NCBI RefSeq assembly: GCF_014652895.1
Contig: NZ_BMZR01000002.1
Location: 310,001 to 374,000, forward strand
Length of the DNA stretch: 64,000 nucleotides
DNA from: Psychrobacter glaciei
Lineage (GTDB): Bacteria; Pseudomonadota; Gammaproteobacteria; Pseudomonadales; Moraxellaceae
Direction of reading: 5' to 3'
Shown: piece after piece, positions 40,980 through 50,934 of the stretch
Numbering within the stretch: the stretch's first letter is position 1
How the letters are laid out: each line of letters begins with the position of its first letter
Made by a program: the position numbers and the translations under genes
Notes under the pieces: generated by a model
Databases searched by the model: none
Told to the model about the DNA's origin: nothing
Seen by the model: the letters and a program-made list of their open reading frames with translations, nothing else

Positions 40980-41411
40980 ATGAATCAAACCACCAATCAC
41001 ACACTGCATGCCAATCACACACCGCATAGCAATAAAACAGCAAATGCTCAGACAAACAGCCAAGTGAACCATGACATAATAAAAGCTGCCACGCCTACTG
41101 AGCAGAAGTTTTACGATTTCTATTTAGAAGAACATCAAAATATGGCGTGCCGACGACTGCATTTCGCAGGCAGCAGTTTTGGCTTATTGGGTTTGGCAAA
41201 GTCGGTCAAAACCCGCTCACCAAAGCCATTGCTAAAGGGTATCGTGGCAGGCTACGCTTGTGCTTGGGTTGGTCATTTCTTTTTTGAAAAAAACAAACCA
41301 GCCTCTTTTAAATTTCCGTTAAAGAGCTTCGCCAGCGACTTCCGAATGTATGGCGATGTGGTGCGCGGCAATTTGAGTTTAAAAGATCGCAAGTTTGATA
41401 AATCGCGATAA
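40980..41411 (+). CDS. Mpo1-like (DUF962) protein
   Basis: A 143-aa protein of the DUF962/Mpo1 family; the yeast member is an Fe(II)-dependent dioxygenase acting on 2-hydroxy fatty acids. Family motifs are FYLEEHQNMACRRLHFAGSS and CAWVGHFFFEKNKPASFKFP, with the conserved histidines. The first 35 residues are an Asn/His/Thr-rich extension encoded by a partly duplicated DNA segment (CAATCACACACYGCAT twice). The start is supported by AAGGAAG eight bases upstream. Confidence 0.82.
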   Translation: MNQTTNHTLHANHTPHSNKTANAQTNSQVNHDIIKAATPTEQKFYDFYLEEHQNMACRRLHFAGSSFGLLGLAKSVKTRSPKPLLKGIVAGYACAWVGHFFFEKNKPASFKFPLKSFASDFRMYGDVVRGNLSLKDRKFDKSR

Positions 41412-41439
41412 AACTCAATCGTTATATACAGCACGCATT

Positions 41440-41477
41440 AAAAAACTGGACTCCTAAAAATAGCAGCCCAGTTTTTT
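41440..41477. terminator. Intrinsic terminator between converging genes
   Basis: AAAAAACTGG (41440-41449) pairs with CCAGTTTTTT (41468-41477), with an inner CT/AG pair. It can serve both the Mpo1-like gene and the acyl-CoA ligase gene. Confidence 0.8.
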
Positions 41478-41537
41478 ATTCGTTTTAAAAGCTTCATTGA
41501 TGTCAGGTCATTTTCATCAGTGAAATGACGCATTCAT

Positions 41538-43301
41538 TTAGCGTAAAGATTTACGTAATATTTTACCGACTGCCGTCTTTGGCAACTCATCGATAAACAC
41601 ATAAGACTGCGGACGCTTATAGCCAGTCAGACGCTCACTGGCAAAAGCGGCTAACTCCTCAGCCGTCAAGCTTGGATCTCTTTTGACCACAAAGGCTTTG
41701 GGCACTTCTCCACTATGTGCATCTTCAACCCCAATGACTGCTACCTCAAGCACTTTTGGATGTTCCGTCAATGCCGCTTCTAATTCGTTCGGATATACAT
41801 TAAATCCTGACACCAATATCATGTCTTTTTTGCGATCAACAAGCGTCAAAAACCCTTGCTCATCTAGCACACCAATGTCTCCTGATTTGAAGTAACCATC
41901 GGCACTAAAGGTATCGCTATTGTCTTGTCGCCAATAACCCTGCATCACTTGTGGCCCTTTAATACCCACCTCCCCTGGTGTTCCGATGGCACACGCTGAA
42001 CCATTATCGTCCATGATTTTGATGTCCATCATGGCGAGTGGCAGACCCACACTACCGTTGAAACCATCTATACCGGGCGGATTAAAAGAGATAACTGGCG
42101 CGGTTTCAGACATGCCATAACCTTCATTGATAATCATGCCAGTGACTTGTTGCCACTGCTCAGAGACCGCTTTGATAATAGCCGTACCACCACCGATGGA
42201 GAGTGCCAGTCGGCTGAAATCAAGGCCCGCAAATTTTGGATGGTTGAGCATCCCAATAAACAAAGTATTGACCGAAGGAATGACATGTGGACGATGTTGC
42301 TCAATAGTATTGACTAGCCCATCGATGTCACGTGGATTGGTAACCAATATATCTTCCCAGCCGCCGTAAAGACCAAGCAGCCCGCAGACTGTAAATGAGA
42401 AAATATGATATAGCGGCAAAGGGTTGAGTATTTTGATCTGCTCGCTGCGACCTGTTCCAATCGCTTTGCCAAACATCGCATAACACTGACAGACATTGGC
42501 CATGACATTATAGTGTGTGAGCATCGCGCCTTTTGGCTTGCCAGTCGTACCGCCCGTATACTGCAATAAAGCCAAATCTTCACGCTCGATAGTGACGGGC
42601 TGACATTGCTCAGCATGGTATGCATTCATAATATGGGCAAAGCTGACGCTCCGTGCTGAGGTATCGTTTGTAGCGACATCGTTTGCGGCGACATCGTCTG
42701 TGGTTTCGTGAGCGTTATTTGCTTGGCTTGTAGCACTTGCTGTCTGATCGATATGAGTAAGCAAGGCGATATCGTTATCGGCAGGTGCGACAGTGGGATC
42801 AATGGAGCAATGTATGACTAATAACAATTGCGCTTTTACTTCTTCATCGAGCTGCTCATAAGCGGATGCCATCCCATCAAGGACAATGAGTACGCAGGCT
42901 TCAGAGTCAGTCAGCTGATGTGCCAATTCATAATGGGTGTACATCGGATTGACATTCACCAGTACTGTGCCTGAACGCAAACAACCAAGCAGCACGACTG
43001 CATACTGCAATATATTGGGTAATTGTACAGCGACACGATCGCCCTTGTTGATTCCTTTTGCTTGTAAAAAAGCAGCAAAGCGGCGACTGGCAATATCCAA
43101 TTGTGTAAAGGTAAGTGTAGCGAGCCCCATACTAAAAGCCACAGAATCACTATGCTGATCTATCTTTGGTTGCAATAAATCCAGCAGATTGTGCTTACCT
43201 TCTAACACATCTAAATTATTTCTTAGCCCATACTTCTCATACGAAGCTTGCCATAGCGGTGGCGTATTATTGCTAGGCATATTATTAGTGCTGGTAGTCA
43301 T
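41538..43301 (-). CDS. Long-chain fatty acid-CoA ligase, FadD-like
   Basis: 587-aa adenylate-forming ligase. P-loop YTGGTTGKPKGAMLTHYN, the GYGMSETAPVISFNP motif, GYFKSGDIGVLDEQGFL and the C-terminal lysine motif KTAVGKILRKSL are as in FadD. It activates long-chain fatty acids for beta-oxidation or lipid synthesis. A 35-residue low-complexity insert before the P-loop (around residues 190-225) is encoded by a 15-bp tandem repeat at 42662-42706. It is one of three acyl-CoA synthetases in the window. Confidence 0.9.
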   Translation of the reverse strand: MTTSTNNMPSNNTPPLWQASYEKYGLRNNLDVLEGKHNLLDLLQPKIDQHSDSVAFSMGLATLTFTQLDIASRRFAAFLQAKGINKGDRVAVQLPNILQYAVVLLGCLRSGTVLVNVNPMYTHYELAHQLTDSEACVLIVLDGMASAYEQLDEEVKAQLLLVIHCSIDPTVAPADNDIALLTHIDQTASATSQANNAHETTDDVAANDVATNDTSARSVSFAHIMNAYHAEQCQPVTIEREDLALLQYTGGTTGKPKGAMLTHYNVMANVCQCYAMFGKAIGTGRSEQIKILNPLPLYHIFSFTVCGLLGLYGGWEDILVTNPRDIDGLVNTIEQHRPHVIPSVNTLFIGMLNHPKFAGLDFSRLALSIGGGTAIIKAVSEQWQQVTGMIINEGYGMSETAPVISFNPPGIDGFNGSVGLPLAMMDIKIMDDNGSACAIGTPGEVGIKGPQVMQGYWRQDNSDTFSADGYFKSGDIGVLDEQGFLTLVDRKKDMILVSGFNVYPNELEAALTEHPKVLEVAVIGVEDAHSGEVPKAFVVKRDPSLTAEELAAFASERLTGYKRPQSYVFIDELPKTAVGKILRKSLR

Positions 43302-43688
43302 GAGTTAGCGTCCTTGCTGAGTAGGTTTTTCTCAGCATAGCACACTCTAATCCTAATTTTTTAAGCGGTTGAGTCACTCTATTAGGTCTGTCATTAACAG
43401 TATTTTTGGTCTATACGAATCGCCTTTTATGACCAGTATATAGAACAAAAACTTGGCTCTACCAGCTTAAAACTATATAGTCATTCCACTAAAAAAGTGT
43501 TACTGCGTTAACCTCGCTTGAAGTATTTGATATACATCTACACTCGGTTGCCTTGTACTACTTTTGAATTGAATCGACTATAGGTTCAATTCCGTACGAA
43601 CATTTACTAAACCCCTTATATATTTGAGATATGTCCGAAATATAGCCATGCTATGCTAAATGCCATTTCATACCAGTAACGAGATTAT
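43302..43688. other. Divergent intergenic region, acyl-CoA ligase / LprI-like gene
   Basis: 387 bp without a supported gene. No clear promoter, operator or repeat was recognised. Confidence 0.4.
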
Positions 43689-44087
43689 ATGTTTATCATG
43701 AGCCATATTAAAAACGTCGGCTGTCTTGCTTTATTGTCAACAGGACTATTTTTCAGTGTTCAAGCATCTGCAGCAGATACCTGCGACAAGGCTTATACTC
43801 AGACTGATATTAACAAGTGTATTGCAGCTGAGCTGGCCGTAGAAGACAAAAAACTGAACCAGTCTTACCGTGATTTTCAGCGCTTACTTAATAGCTCTGA
43901 GAAAAAGCAGTTAAAAACAGTGCAGTTGGCATGGATTGATTTTAGAGACAAAGCTTGCCAGTTTTCTGCCCAGTCGGTTCGTGGCGGTAGTGCTTATCCA
44001 ATGGTGCTCAATGGTTGTTTGACCACTTATACACAACAACGACGCGTACAATTAGATGCCGATATTAAAAACATCAGAAATAAATAG
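43689..44087 (+). CDS. Secreted LprI-like (DUF1311) protein
   Basis: A 132-aa protein with a signal peptide ending QASA before ADTC, then a single LprI/DUF1311 domain: DTCDKAYTQTDINKCIAAEL, EDKKLNQSYRDFQRLL, and VQLAWIDFRDKACQF, with the usual cysteines. Some family members inhibit lysozyme; the function here is untested. It is the short paralogue of the gene at 12220. Translation may begin at 43698 (MSHIKN) instead. Confidence 0.82.
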   Translation: MFIMSHIKNVGCLALLSTGLFFSVQASAADTCDKAYTQTDINKCIAAELAVEDKKLNQSYRDFQRLLNSSEKKQLKTVQLAWIDFRDKACQFSAQSVRGGSAYPMVLNGCLTTYTQQRRVQLDADIKNIRNK

Positions 44088-44112
44088 ATGACTGTAGAAA
44101 ATAAATGGCAAT

Positions 44113-44156
44113 AAAAAAACCAGCACCACACATAAAATGACGGTACTGGTTTTTTA
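44113..44156. terminator. Intrinsic terminator between converging genes
   Basis: AAAAAACCAGCACC (44114-44127) pairs with GGTACTGGTTTTTT (44142-44155) with one mismatch. It serves the LprI-like gene and hemL. Confidence 0.8.
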
Positions 44157-44207
44157 TTGCTTTGATTGCCTTGATGAGTGCTACTTATGACTTTGAATCA
44201 GAATAAA

Positions 44208-45509
44208 TTAAGCACTGGCCATTTCAGCAAATATCTCATCAGCCGCTTTGATAGACACATCAATATCTTCATCGCTATGCTTGATAGACATAAAGCCCGC
44301 TTCATAAGCCGACGGTGCCAGATAAATACCACGATCGAGCATACCGTGGAAGAAAGTATTAAACACGGTCATGTCACACTCTGTCACGTCATCGAAGTTC
44401 TTCGGCGTTGCAGTTTCAGTATCTTTGACAAAGAACATACCAAACATGCCACCCAATTTATTGGTGCGCAAGTGAATGCCATGCTTGTCAGCGGCTGCTT
44501 GAAAACCATCCACTAGATGGTCTACTTTCGCGGCTAACTCATCATAAAAACCCTCTGCCGTTAAGTCTTCAAACATGGCGATACCAGCGCGCATCGCCAG
44601 TGGGTTACCTGACAATGTGCCAGCTTGATAGACACCGCCAAGTGGTGCAATGCAAGACATGATGTCTTTCTTACCGCCGAACGCACCAACTGGCAAGCCA
44701 GCACCGATGATTTTACCAAAGCAAGTCAAATCAGGATCGATACCGAAATGCGCTTGTGCACCGCCAAGTCCGACGCGAAACCCAGTCATCACTTCATCAA
44801 ATACCAATACCGCACCATTGGCAGTACACTCTGCACGCAAGGTGTCATGGAATTCTTGAGTCGGAATAATCATATTCATGTTACCAGCGATCGGCTCTAA
44901 GATAACGCAGGCGACTTCTTCGCCCCATTTCTCAAAACAATCTTTAATCGCTTGCGGATCATTATAAGGAATCGTAATCGTATGCTTGGCAAAATCAGCA
45001 GGCACGCCTTTTGACGTTGGCTCACCGATATCAAGCATGCCCGACCCTGCTTTTACTAGCAGACTATCTGAATGTCCATGATAGCAGCCTTCAAATTTAA
45101 CGATTTTGTCACGCTGAGTATAACCACGCGCCAAGCGAATCGCACTCATGGTTGCTTCGGTACCAGAACTGGTCATACGAATCATCTCAACGCTTGGGAC
45201 TATTTCGCAAATCTTATCAGCAACGGTGGTTTCAAACGGTGTTGGTGTACCAAAGCTTAAACCATCATCGGCGGCCTTTTTAACGGCATCGATGACTTTT
45301 GGATGCGCATGACCCAAAATCATTGGCCCCCAAGAGCCGACATAATCGATATAAGCATTGTCTTCGGTGTCATAAATCTTGCTGCCATTGGCACGGTGCA
45401 TAAAGATAGGCGTACCACCGACCCCTGCAAAGGCGCGGACTGGTGAATTGACACCACCTGGGATATGTTTGCGTGCTTGCGCAAAGAGCTGTTCGTTTTT
45501 AGTACTCAT
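44208..45509 (-). CDS. hemL: Glutamate-1-semialdehyde 2,1-aminomutase
   Basis: PLP enzyme that turns glutamate-1-semialdehyde into 5-aminolevulinate, the step after HemA. 433 aa, of normal length, starting with [18 protein letters not shown]. The PLP lysine is in [17 protein letters not shown], and [11 protein letters not shown] and [20 protein letters not shown] are family signatures. It stands alone, 24 kb from hemA. Confidence 0.96.
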   Translation of the reverse strand: MSTKNEQLFAQARKHIPGGVNSPVRAFAGVGGTPIFMHRANGSKIYDTEDNAYIDYVGSWGPMILGHAHPKVIDAVKKAADDGLSFGTPTPFETTVADKICEIVPSVEMIRMTSSGTEATMSAIRLARGYTQRDKIVKFEGCYHGHSDSLLVKAGSGMLDIGEPTSKGVPADFAKHTITIPYNDPQAIKDCFEKWGEEVACVILEPIAGNMNMIIPTQEFHDTLRAECTANGAVLVFDEVMTGFRVGLGGAQAHFGIDPDLTCFGKIIGAGLPVGAFGGKKDIMSCIAPLGGVYQAGTLSGNPLAMRAGIAMFEDLTAEGFYDELAAKVDHLVDGFQAAADKHGIHLRTNKLGGMFGMFFVKDTETATPKNFDDVTECDMTVFNTFFHGMLDRGIYLAPSAYEAGFMSIKHSDEDIDVSIKAADEIFAEMASA

Positions 45510-45612
45510 AGTTATTCTCTATTTATTGGTTCTGTATTATTTTATAAAAAGTAAACTTTCTGATTAACTTTTATCAGATTTTAGTATTATTCTTTGAATT
45601 AAACGTAGCCGC

Positions 45613-45966
45613 TTAAGCTTTTTTGACAACGGAAGATTTCAGCTTCATGGGGCCATAACCATCCAATTTACAGTCGATGTCATGGCCATCGGTCGCATCT
45701 GGCAATAGACGAATATTTTTCGCTTTAGTCCCTACTTTAATCACAATTGAAGAGCCTTTGACCTTTAAGTCTTTGATGACGGTCACAGCATCGCCATCTT
45801 GTAGCTCATTGCCAACAGCATCACGAATGACGGCATCTTGGTCTTCAGCTTGCGCTGCATCAGTTTCAGCTGCCGTCCATTCATGAGCGCACATAGGACA
45901 TACCAGTAACGCACCATCTTCATACGTATATTCAGCATCACATTTTGGGCAATTGGGTAAGCTCAT
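45613..45966 (-). CDS. yjdM: YjdM/PhnA-like zinc-ribbon protein
   Basis: A 117-aa protein starting [20 protein letters not shown]; the N-terminal CPKC and later CPMC form a zinc ribbon, and the C-terminal PhnA domain contains [17 protein letters not shown] and [10 protein letters not shown]. Despite the old name phnA, the family is not clearly needed for phosphonate use, so no reaction is given. The start at 45966 is supported by GAGGA just upstream and by the E. coli homologue. Confidence 0.88.
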   Translation of the reverse strand: MSLPNCPKCDAEYTYEDGALLVCPMCAHEWTAAETDAAQAEDQDAVIRDAVGNELQDGDAVTVIKDLKVKGSSIVIKVGTKAKNIRLLPDATDGHDIDCKLDGYGPMKLKSSVVKKA

Positions 45967-46265
45967 TCTATCCTCGGCAGCCATCGTACATTAGGTTAAT
46001 TGTAGAGCCAATATTGTACCGTAACTCGCCATCTTTAACCAATTTGTACGGTTGAAAATGGGACGCTATGCCCAATTTAACGCTTAACCCATCGCTTAGT
46101 GATGACGTTTCTTATGACAGGGGTTTTTGTGGTACTCTTCTTAGCCTCATTTAGATTTATGTGCACATATACTGTCAATGATAAAAGCGCCCGTATAATT
46201 TTTTGTCACTTCGATTTACCCTCTATATTATTAATAAATAAGCTCTCATCAGAAGGATAATAACA

Positions 46266-47018
46266 ATGACTCAGTCTTCAAATCCATCAGCCGTACCGCA
46301 GTTTTCGCAATTAACCATTCAAGGTGAGGACGCCGAAAAGTTCTTACAAGGGCAATTGACTTGTGACGTCACCAAACTCGGGCTTAGCTATCAGGCAGCC
46401 GCCATCGGTAACTTAAAAGGTCGTATTGAATTTGGTATTTGGATCAAAAAACAAGCAGAAAAGCATTATGATGTGGTGATCAGTGCTAATTGTGCTGAGT
46501 CTTTACAAGCACATCTCAATAAGTACGGGGCGTTTTCAAAGTTTGAAACCAGTGCCCCAGCAGCGATTTATCCTTGTGTATTAGCCAATGAGCCCACCTT
46601 TAGCCACAAAGACGATCACAATACCATCGCCGACACGCAGGCTTGGATGGCATGTAGCATAGCCACTGGTAATTATTGGATCGTGGCTACGACTCAGGGC
46701 CAGTTCCAACCACAAGAGCTGCGTCTACATCAGCGCGGCGGCATGGATTACGATAAGGGCTGCTACTTGGGTCAAGAAGTCATCGCCCGTATCTACTTCA
46801 AATCTGCCCCCAAAGCATTTTTGCACTATGTACAAGGCACCGGTGAAGCACCAAGCGCAGGTGACAAACTCGATAAAATCCAAGTGGTCAATGCCATAAA
46901 AAATGATGATGGCTTTACCGCTCTGGTCGTGGCTCGTCCTGAACAGCTAGCAGAAAGTGGTCTGAGCATATTGGACTTGCCAGCCGCACTACAAGTAGAT
47001 GTTGCGCGCCCAAAATAA
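46266..47018 (+). CDS. ygfZ: Folate-dependent Fe-S cluster protein YgfZ
   Basis: A 250-aa member of the YgfZ/GcvT-related family that helps assemble or repair iron-sulfur clusters using tetrahydrofolate. The defining motif KGCYLGQEVIAR, with its essential cysteine, is present, preceded by the FLQGQLTCDV segment. AGAAGGATAATAAC supplies the ribosome site. Confidence 0.9.
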   Translation: MTQSSNPSAVPQFSQLTIQGEDAEKFLQGQLTCDVTKLGLSYQAAAIGNLKGRIEFGIWIKKQAEKHYDVVISANCAESLQAHLNKYGAFSKFETSAPAAIYPCVLANEPTFSHKDDHNTIADTQAWMACSIATGNYWIVATTQGQFQPQELRLHQRGGMDYDKGCYLGQEVIARIYFKSAPKAFLHYVQGTGEAPSAGDKLDKIQVVNAIKNDDGFTALVVARPEQLAESGLSILDLPAALQVDVARPK

Positions 47019-47087
47019 GAAGTAAGTCGGATCAAGCAAGCAAGCGACGCAGCAAAGGTGATGGCAGTTTAATACAGCGCTACCGTC

Positions 47088-48440
47088 ATGATTAACATGA
47101 GCATAGAGAATCCTATGACACATATTGCGGTACTCGGAGCAGGCGTGGTGGGCGTGACCACCGCATGGTATCTACGTCAGGCAGGCTATGATGTGACCGT
47201 GATTGAGCGCGAATCAGCGGCAGGTATGCAGACATCATTTGCTAATGGCGGTCAAATATCAGTATCGCATGCCACGCCTTGGGCCAATCCTGCGACTCCG
47301 ATGAAAGCGCTTAAGTGGTTGTTTAAAGAAGATGCACCACTACTCTATCGCTTGCGTGCAGATAAAGCCCAGCTCAAATGGGCCATGCAATTTTTGCAAG
47401 AGTGCCGCGCCGATAGAGCCGATGCCAATCTCGTGCAAATGGTGCGCTTGGGTCTGTATTCGAGAGATACTTTGCAACAGCTGCGTGCTGATATCGGTAT
47501 TGATTACGAGCAGCAAACCCGCGGTATCATGCATTTTTATACCAATCAGGCAGAGTTTGATGTGGCTATCGAACCTACTGAACGTATGCAAGCACTCGGT
47601 TGTGAGCGCCATGTGATTGATATTAATAATGCTGTTAGTTTAGAGCCAGCGCTTTACCCAATAGCGCATAAACTCACTGGCGCAACCTATACCAGCCGTG
47701 ATGAGTCTGGCAATGCGCATCTATTTACCCAGCGTTTGGCACAGCGCTGCATCGATTCTGGCGTACAGTTTTTATATGATACCGAGATTTTGGCACTCAA
47801 TACTGATGCAAATTCTACCCGTCCGCATGTGCATAGTATTACCATTCGCCCAAAAGGCGAGAACGCGCAGACCTTTAGTGCTGATAGTCATGTGTTGGCG
47901 CTTGGCAGCTATAGTGTCTCCCTATTAAAACCGCTGAACATTCATGCACCTATTTTTCCCGCCAAAGGATATTCAGCCACTTATCAAATCAACCCTCGTG
48001 CACCGCATTTAGCCCCTTTTGTTAGTCTGATTGATGATGAGTTTAAACTGGTTACCTCTCGACTAGGTGATAAGCTACGGGTCGCTGGAACAGCGGAGTT
48101 TAATGGCTATAATTTAGACTTAAATGCCACGCGCTGTGAAGCCATTACTCGTCGCGTACAGCAGTTGTTCCCAAAAGGAATTATTGCAAATTCCGTAGAA
48201 TACTGGACGGGACTGCGGCCTATGACACCTTCAAATGTCCCACTCATTGGACGGGCACATTGTGGTCAAGTGAAACACGGTAGCCGCAACGATGGTGCTA
48301 CTTTTGATAATTTATGGCTCAACACGGGTCATGGCACACTAGGCTGGACGCATGCTTGCGGCTCTGCAAAAGCGATTAGCTTATTAATCCAAGGTGAAAC
48401 CCCTAACGTGGATTTTGACTTTGTCGGTATGAGCGCTTAA
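47088..48440 (+). CDS. dadA: D-amino acid dehydrogenase, DadA-like
   Basis: FAD enzyme that oxidises D-amino acids such as D-alanine and passes electrons to the membrane chain. 450 aa. The FAD motif is VLGAGVVGVTTAWYLRQAGYDV, followed by the DadA-type SFANGGQISVSHATPWANP and the C-terminal TGHGTLGWTHACGSAKAI. An ATG at 47115 (MTHIAVLG) matches the family start better than the one at 47088, so the first nine residues may not be translated. No alanine racemase gene is adjacent. Confidence 0.9.
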   Translation: MINMSIENPMTHIAVLGAGVVGVTTAWYLRQAGYDVTVIERESAAGMQTSFANGGQISVSHATPWANPATPMKALKWLFKEDAPLLYRLRADKAQLKWAMQFLQECRADRADANLVQMVRLGLYSRDTLQQLRADIGIDYEQQTRGIMHFYTNQAEFDVAIEPTERMQALGCERHVIDINNAVSLEPALYPIAHKLTGATYTSRDESGNAHLFTQRLAQRCIDSGVQFLYDTEILALNTDANSTRPHVHSITIRPKGENAQTFSADSHVLALGSYSVSLLKPLNIHAPIFPAKGYSATYQINPRAPHLAPFVSLIDDEFKLVTSRLGDKLRVAGTAEFNGYNLDLNATRCEAITRRVQQLFPKGIIANSVEYWTGLRPMTPSNVPLIGRAHCGQVKHGSRNDGATFDNLWLNTGHGTLGWTHACGSAKAISLLIQGETPNVDFDFVGMSA

Positions 48441-48478
48441 TCGGATAAACGATGTATTACAATATTATGCAAAAAAAA

Positions 48479-48512
48479 GAAGGCGCTTACCTATAGTAAG
48501 CGCCTTCTTTTT
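48479..48512. terminator. Bidirectional intrinsic terminator
   Basis: GAAGGCGCTTAC (48479-48490) pairs perfectly with GTAAGCGCCTTC (48496-48507), with A and T runs on both sides. It is shared by the dadA gene and the molybdopterin enzyme gene. Confidence 0.93.
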
Positions 48513-48560
48513 AATTTAGATTTAGGGAAAGACTTATATTACTGTGCTGCCCATCAAGAT

Positions 48561-50723
48561 TTATGATGCTGTAGCCAATGCGTCATCTGTTGCTGATTCA
48601 AGCGCTTCTAATTGTACTGGCACACCATTTACTGCTGCGTTGCCACTCAATTGATCAATCAAAGTATCGTCCGTTAAATCATTCACACTGACGCCTGCAT
48701 GCGCTTGGGCAATCTTTTGCTTAACACCTTTGCGACCATGACCGAAGCCATGTGGAATACTAACAACGCCTGGCATGAGCTCATCAGTCACTTCTGCGGC
48801 AATGATAACGCTACCCACCCGAGACGTCACTCTGACGTTTTGACCATCTTTAATGCCTTGCTGCTCAGCAGTTTCAGGGTGTAACATTAACGTACAACGT
48901 GATTTTCCTTTTACCAATCGATGGCTATTATGCAGCCAAGAGTTGTTGCTGCGCACATGACGGCGGCCAATGAGCAAAATGTGACTGTCATCATATTGCT
49001 GCATCATCTCTTTTACACGGTCTAAATCTGCTTGATAAAAATCAACATTGAGATGAATCTGCTTGTCTGCATGCTTGATGGCCTCTGGCAACATGCTGTG
49101 CAGTGGCCCTAAATCGACACCGTGCGGATTGTCTATCAGCGTATCCAAGGTAACCTCTTTATAAGGCCCATACTTGAGACCCTGCTCGAGTAAAAACTTT
49201 GGCCCAAACGCTTTTGTCGCTGCACGTTCTTTTTGTATTGCTTCTGGGGCATCTTTATCCAAACGATCAGCCAATTCTAAATAAATCTCCCAATCATGCT
49301 TTTCATTGTCTTTTCGATCAAACAAGGCAGGCGAGTATTTGGCGACATTGTGCACGGCAAAACCATTAAAGGTCACGTCATAATGGTCACGTTCTAGTGG
49401 CGATACCGGTGGTAAAATAATATTGGCATGACGGCTGGTTTCGGTCACAAAATAATCGAGCGACACCATAAACTCCAACCCTGACAAGGCTTCATCTAAT
49501 TTTTCACCATTTGGGGTGCTGAGGACAGGATTGCCGGCGACACTCATAAATCCTTTCAACTGACCTTCGCCTGCTACCAACATCTCATCCGCCATCGCAA
49601 CCACTGGATACTCGCCATTGAAGTCAGGCAGATTGCTTACTCGGCTGTGGCGTTTGCCTAAATATCCTGGGCCCGAGCTATTGACAACATCGACCGCAGG
49701 ATTAGGGAACATCAATCCGCCCACTTCATCTAAGCGACCGCTCACGATATTAATGACCATCGACAGATACTGGCTTAACAAGCCGAACTCTTGCACCGAT
49801 ATACCCATGCGACCATAGCAGACCGAGCTTTCAGCCTCGCAAAACTCTTTTACTAAACGTTTAATTTCAAGTGCGGTAATACCAGTAATACTGGCTACCG
49901 ACTCAGCCGTATAGTCTTTGGCAAAAGAGGCTATACGATCAATCTCTGGGGCCAAAGCCGCCGCTCTACTGTCTACCTTGGCATAGCCTTGCGCGTAGAT
50001 TTCGTTCAACATAGCCAGTAATAACAGAACATCAGTTGCGGGACGAATAAAATGATGCTCGCTGGCAATCTCTGCGGTTTCTGTGCGTCTTGGGTCAATC
50101 ACAACCACTTTACCCGCGCGAGCTTTGATATCTTTTAACTTTTGACGCATGTTCGGCGCAGTCATGATACTGCCGTTAGAGGCCAGCGGATTACCACCAA
50201 TAATCAACATATATTGTGTGCGATTCACATCGGGCACAGGGATACGCAGCATGTGACCAAATAGATGCATGCTGACGATATGATGCGGCAGCTGATCAAT
50301 TGAAGTGGCAGAAAAGCGACTGCGTGTTTTTAGGCTGGTTAATAGTTGCTTGACCGTTAGCATGCCACCCATGTTGTGCACATTCGGATTTCCCAGATAC
50401 ACCCCAAAGGCGTTTTGACCGTATTTTTGCTGTACTGATTGGATGCCTGCCGCTACTTTGTCTAGGGCGTCCGTCCAGCTGATTTCCTTCCAACCGTCAG
50501 CGGTTCTTTCGACAGGTTGACGCAAACGGTCAGGATCTTCATGCAAGTCTTGTAAGGCCGTGGCTTTCGGACAAATATAGCCTTGAGAAAAGGGATCGTT
50601 TTTATCGCCTTTAATCGATAATACTTTTTCGCCATCATGTTTTATTTCAACGCCGCACATCGCCTCGCACAATGTGCAGGTCCTAAAATGTGTTTGTTCG
50701 TCAGCTACCATTTCTTTAGCCAT
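48561..50723 (-). CDS. Molybdopterin-dependent oxidoreductase with one 4Fe-4S site
   Basis: A 720-aa member of the MopB (DMSO reductase) superfamily. An N-terminal 4Fe-4S site uses Cys16, Cys19, Cys23 and Cys51 (CTLCEAMC and YICPKA). The middle has the pterin-binding IIGGNPLASNG and VVIDPRRTETAEIA, and the C-terminus the MGD-binding barrel with SRVGSVIIAAEVTDELMPGVVSIPHG. There is no twin-arginine signal, so it is cytoplasmic. In the stretch where formate dehydrogenases carry a Mo-ligating Cys or Sec (here SATSIDQLPHH) no Cys is seen. No partner subunit is adjacent, and the substrate is unknown. It lies downstream of the TetR-family gene on the same strand. Confidence 0.82.
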   Translation of the reverse strand: MAKEMVADEQTHFRTCTLCEAMCGVEIKHDGEKVLSIKGDKNDPFSQGYICPKATALQDLHEDPDRLRQPVERTADGWKEISWTDALDKVAAGIQSVQQKYGQNAFGVYLGNPNVHNMGGMLTVKQLLTSLKTRSRFSATSIDQLPHHIVSMHLFGHMLRIPVPDVNRTQYMLIIGGNPLASNGSIMTAPNMRQKLKDIKARAGKVVVIDPRRTETAEIASEHHFIRPATDVLLLLAMLNEIYAQGYAKVDSRAAALAPEIDRIASFAKDYTAESVASITGITALEIKRLVKEFCEAESSVCYGRMGISVQEFGLLSQYLSMVINIVSGRLDEVGGLMFPNPAVDVVNSSGPGYLGKRHSRVSNLPDFNGEYPVVAMADEMLVAGEGQLKGFMSVAGNPVLSTPNGEKLDEALSGLEFMVSLDYFVTETSRHANIILPPVSPLERDHYDVTFNGFAVHNVAKYSPALFDRKDNEKHDWEIYLELADRLDKDAPEAIQKERAATKAFGPKFLLEQGLKYGPYKEVTLDTLIDNPHGVDLGPLHSMLPEAIKHADKQIHLNVDFYQADLDRVKEMMQQYDDSHILLIGRRHVRSNNSWLHNSHRLVKGKSRCTLMLHPETAEQQGIKDGQNVRVTSRVGSVIIAAEVTDELMPGVVSIPHGFGHGRKGVKQKIAQAHAGVSVNDLTDDTLIDQLSGNAAVNGVPVQLEALESATDDALATAS

Positions 50724-50805
50724 AGTCGTGCTCCCTGTGTGTTATTTACTCTAGTTTCCGTTCTACTTTCGTTTTATACAGTCGATTCAATCTAAAAAGA
50801 ATACA

Positions 50806-50885
50806 GTGCTGTTGGGATAAATTTTTTGAAGTCTCTGGAGTGCAAAGCACGCAGCAGTCAAGGAGTATTTATACCAGCAGAACAC
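50806..50885. repeat. Dispersed hairpin repeat R2, copy b
   Basis: GTGCTGTTGGGATAAATTTTT at the left can pair imperfectly with ATTTATACCAGCAGAACAC at the right. The left half GGNATAAATTTTTYGWAG followed by YCTCTG also occurs in the hairpin at 55933-56008. Confidence 0.5.
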
Positions 50886-50934
50886 TATTTTTAACGTGCC
50901 CCTTTTATTTTGAACCAACTACAAGTTACTTTCT

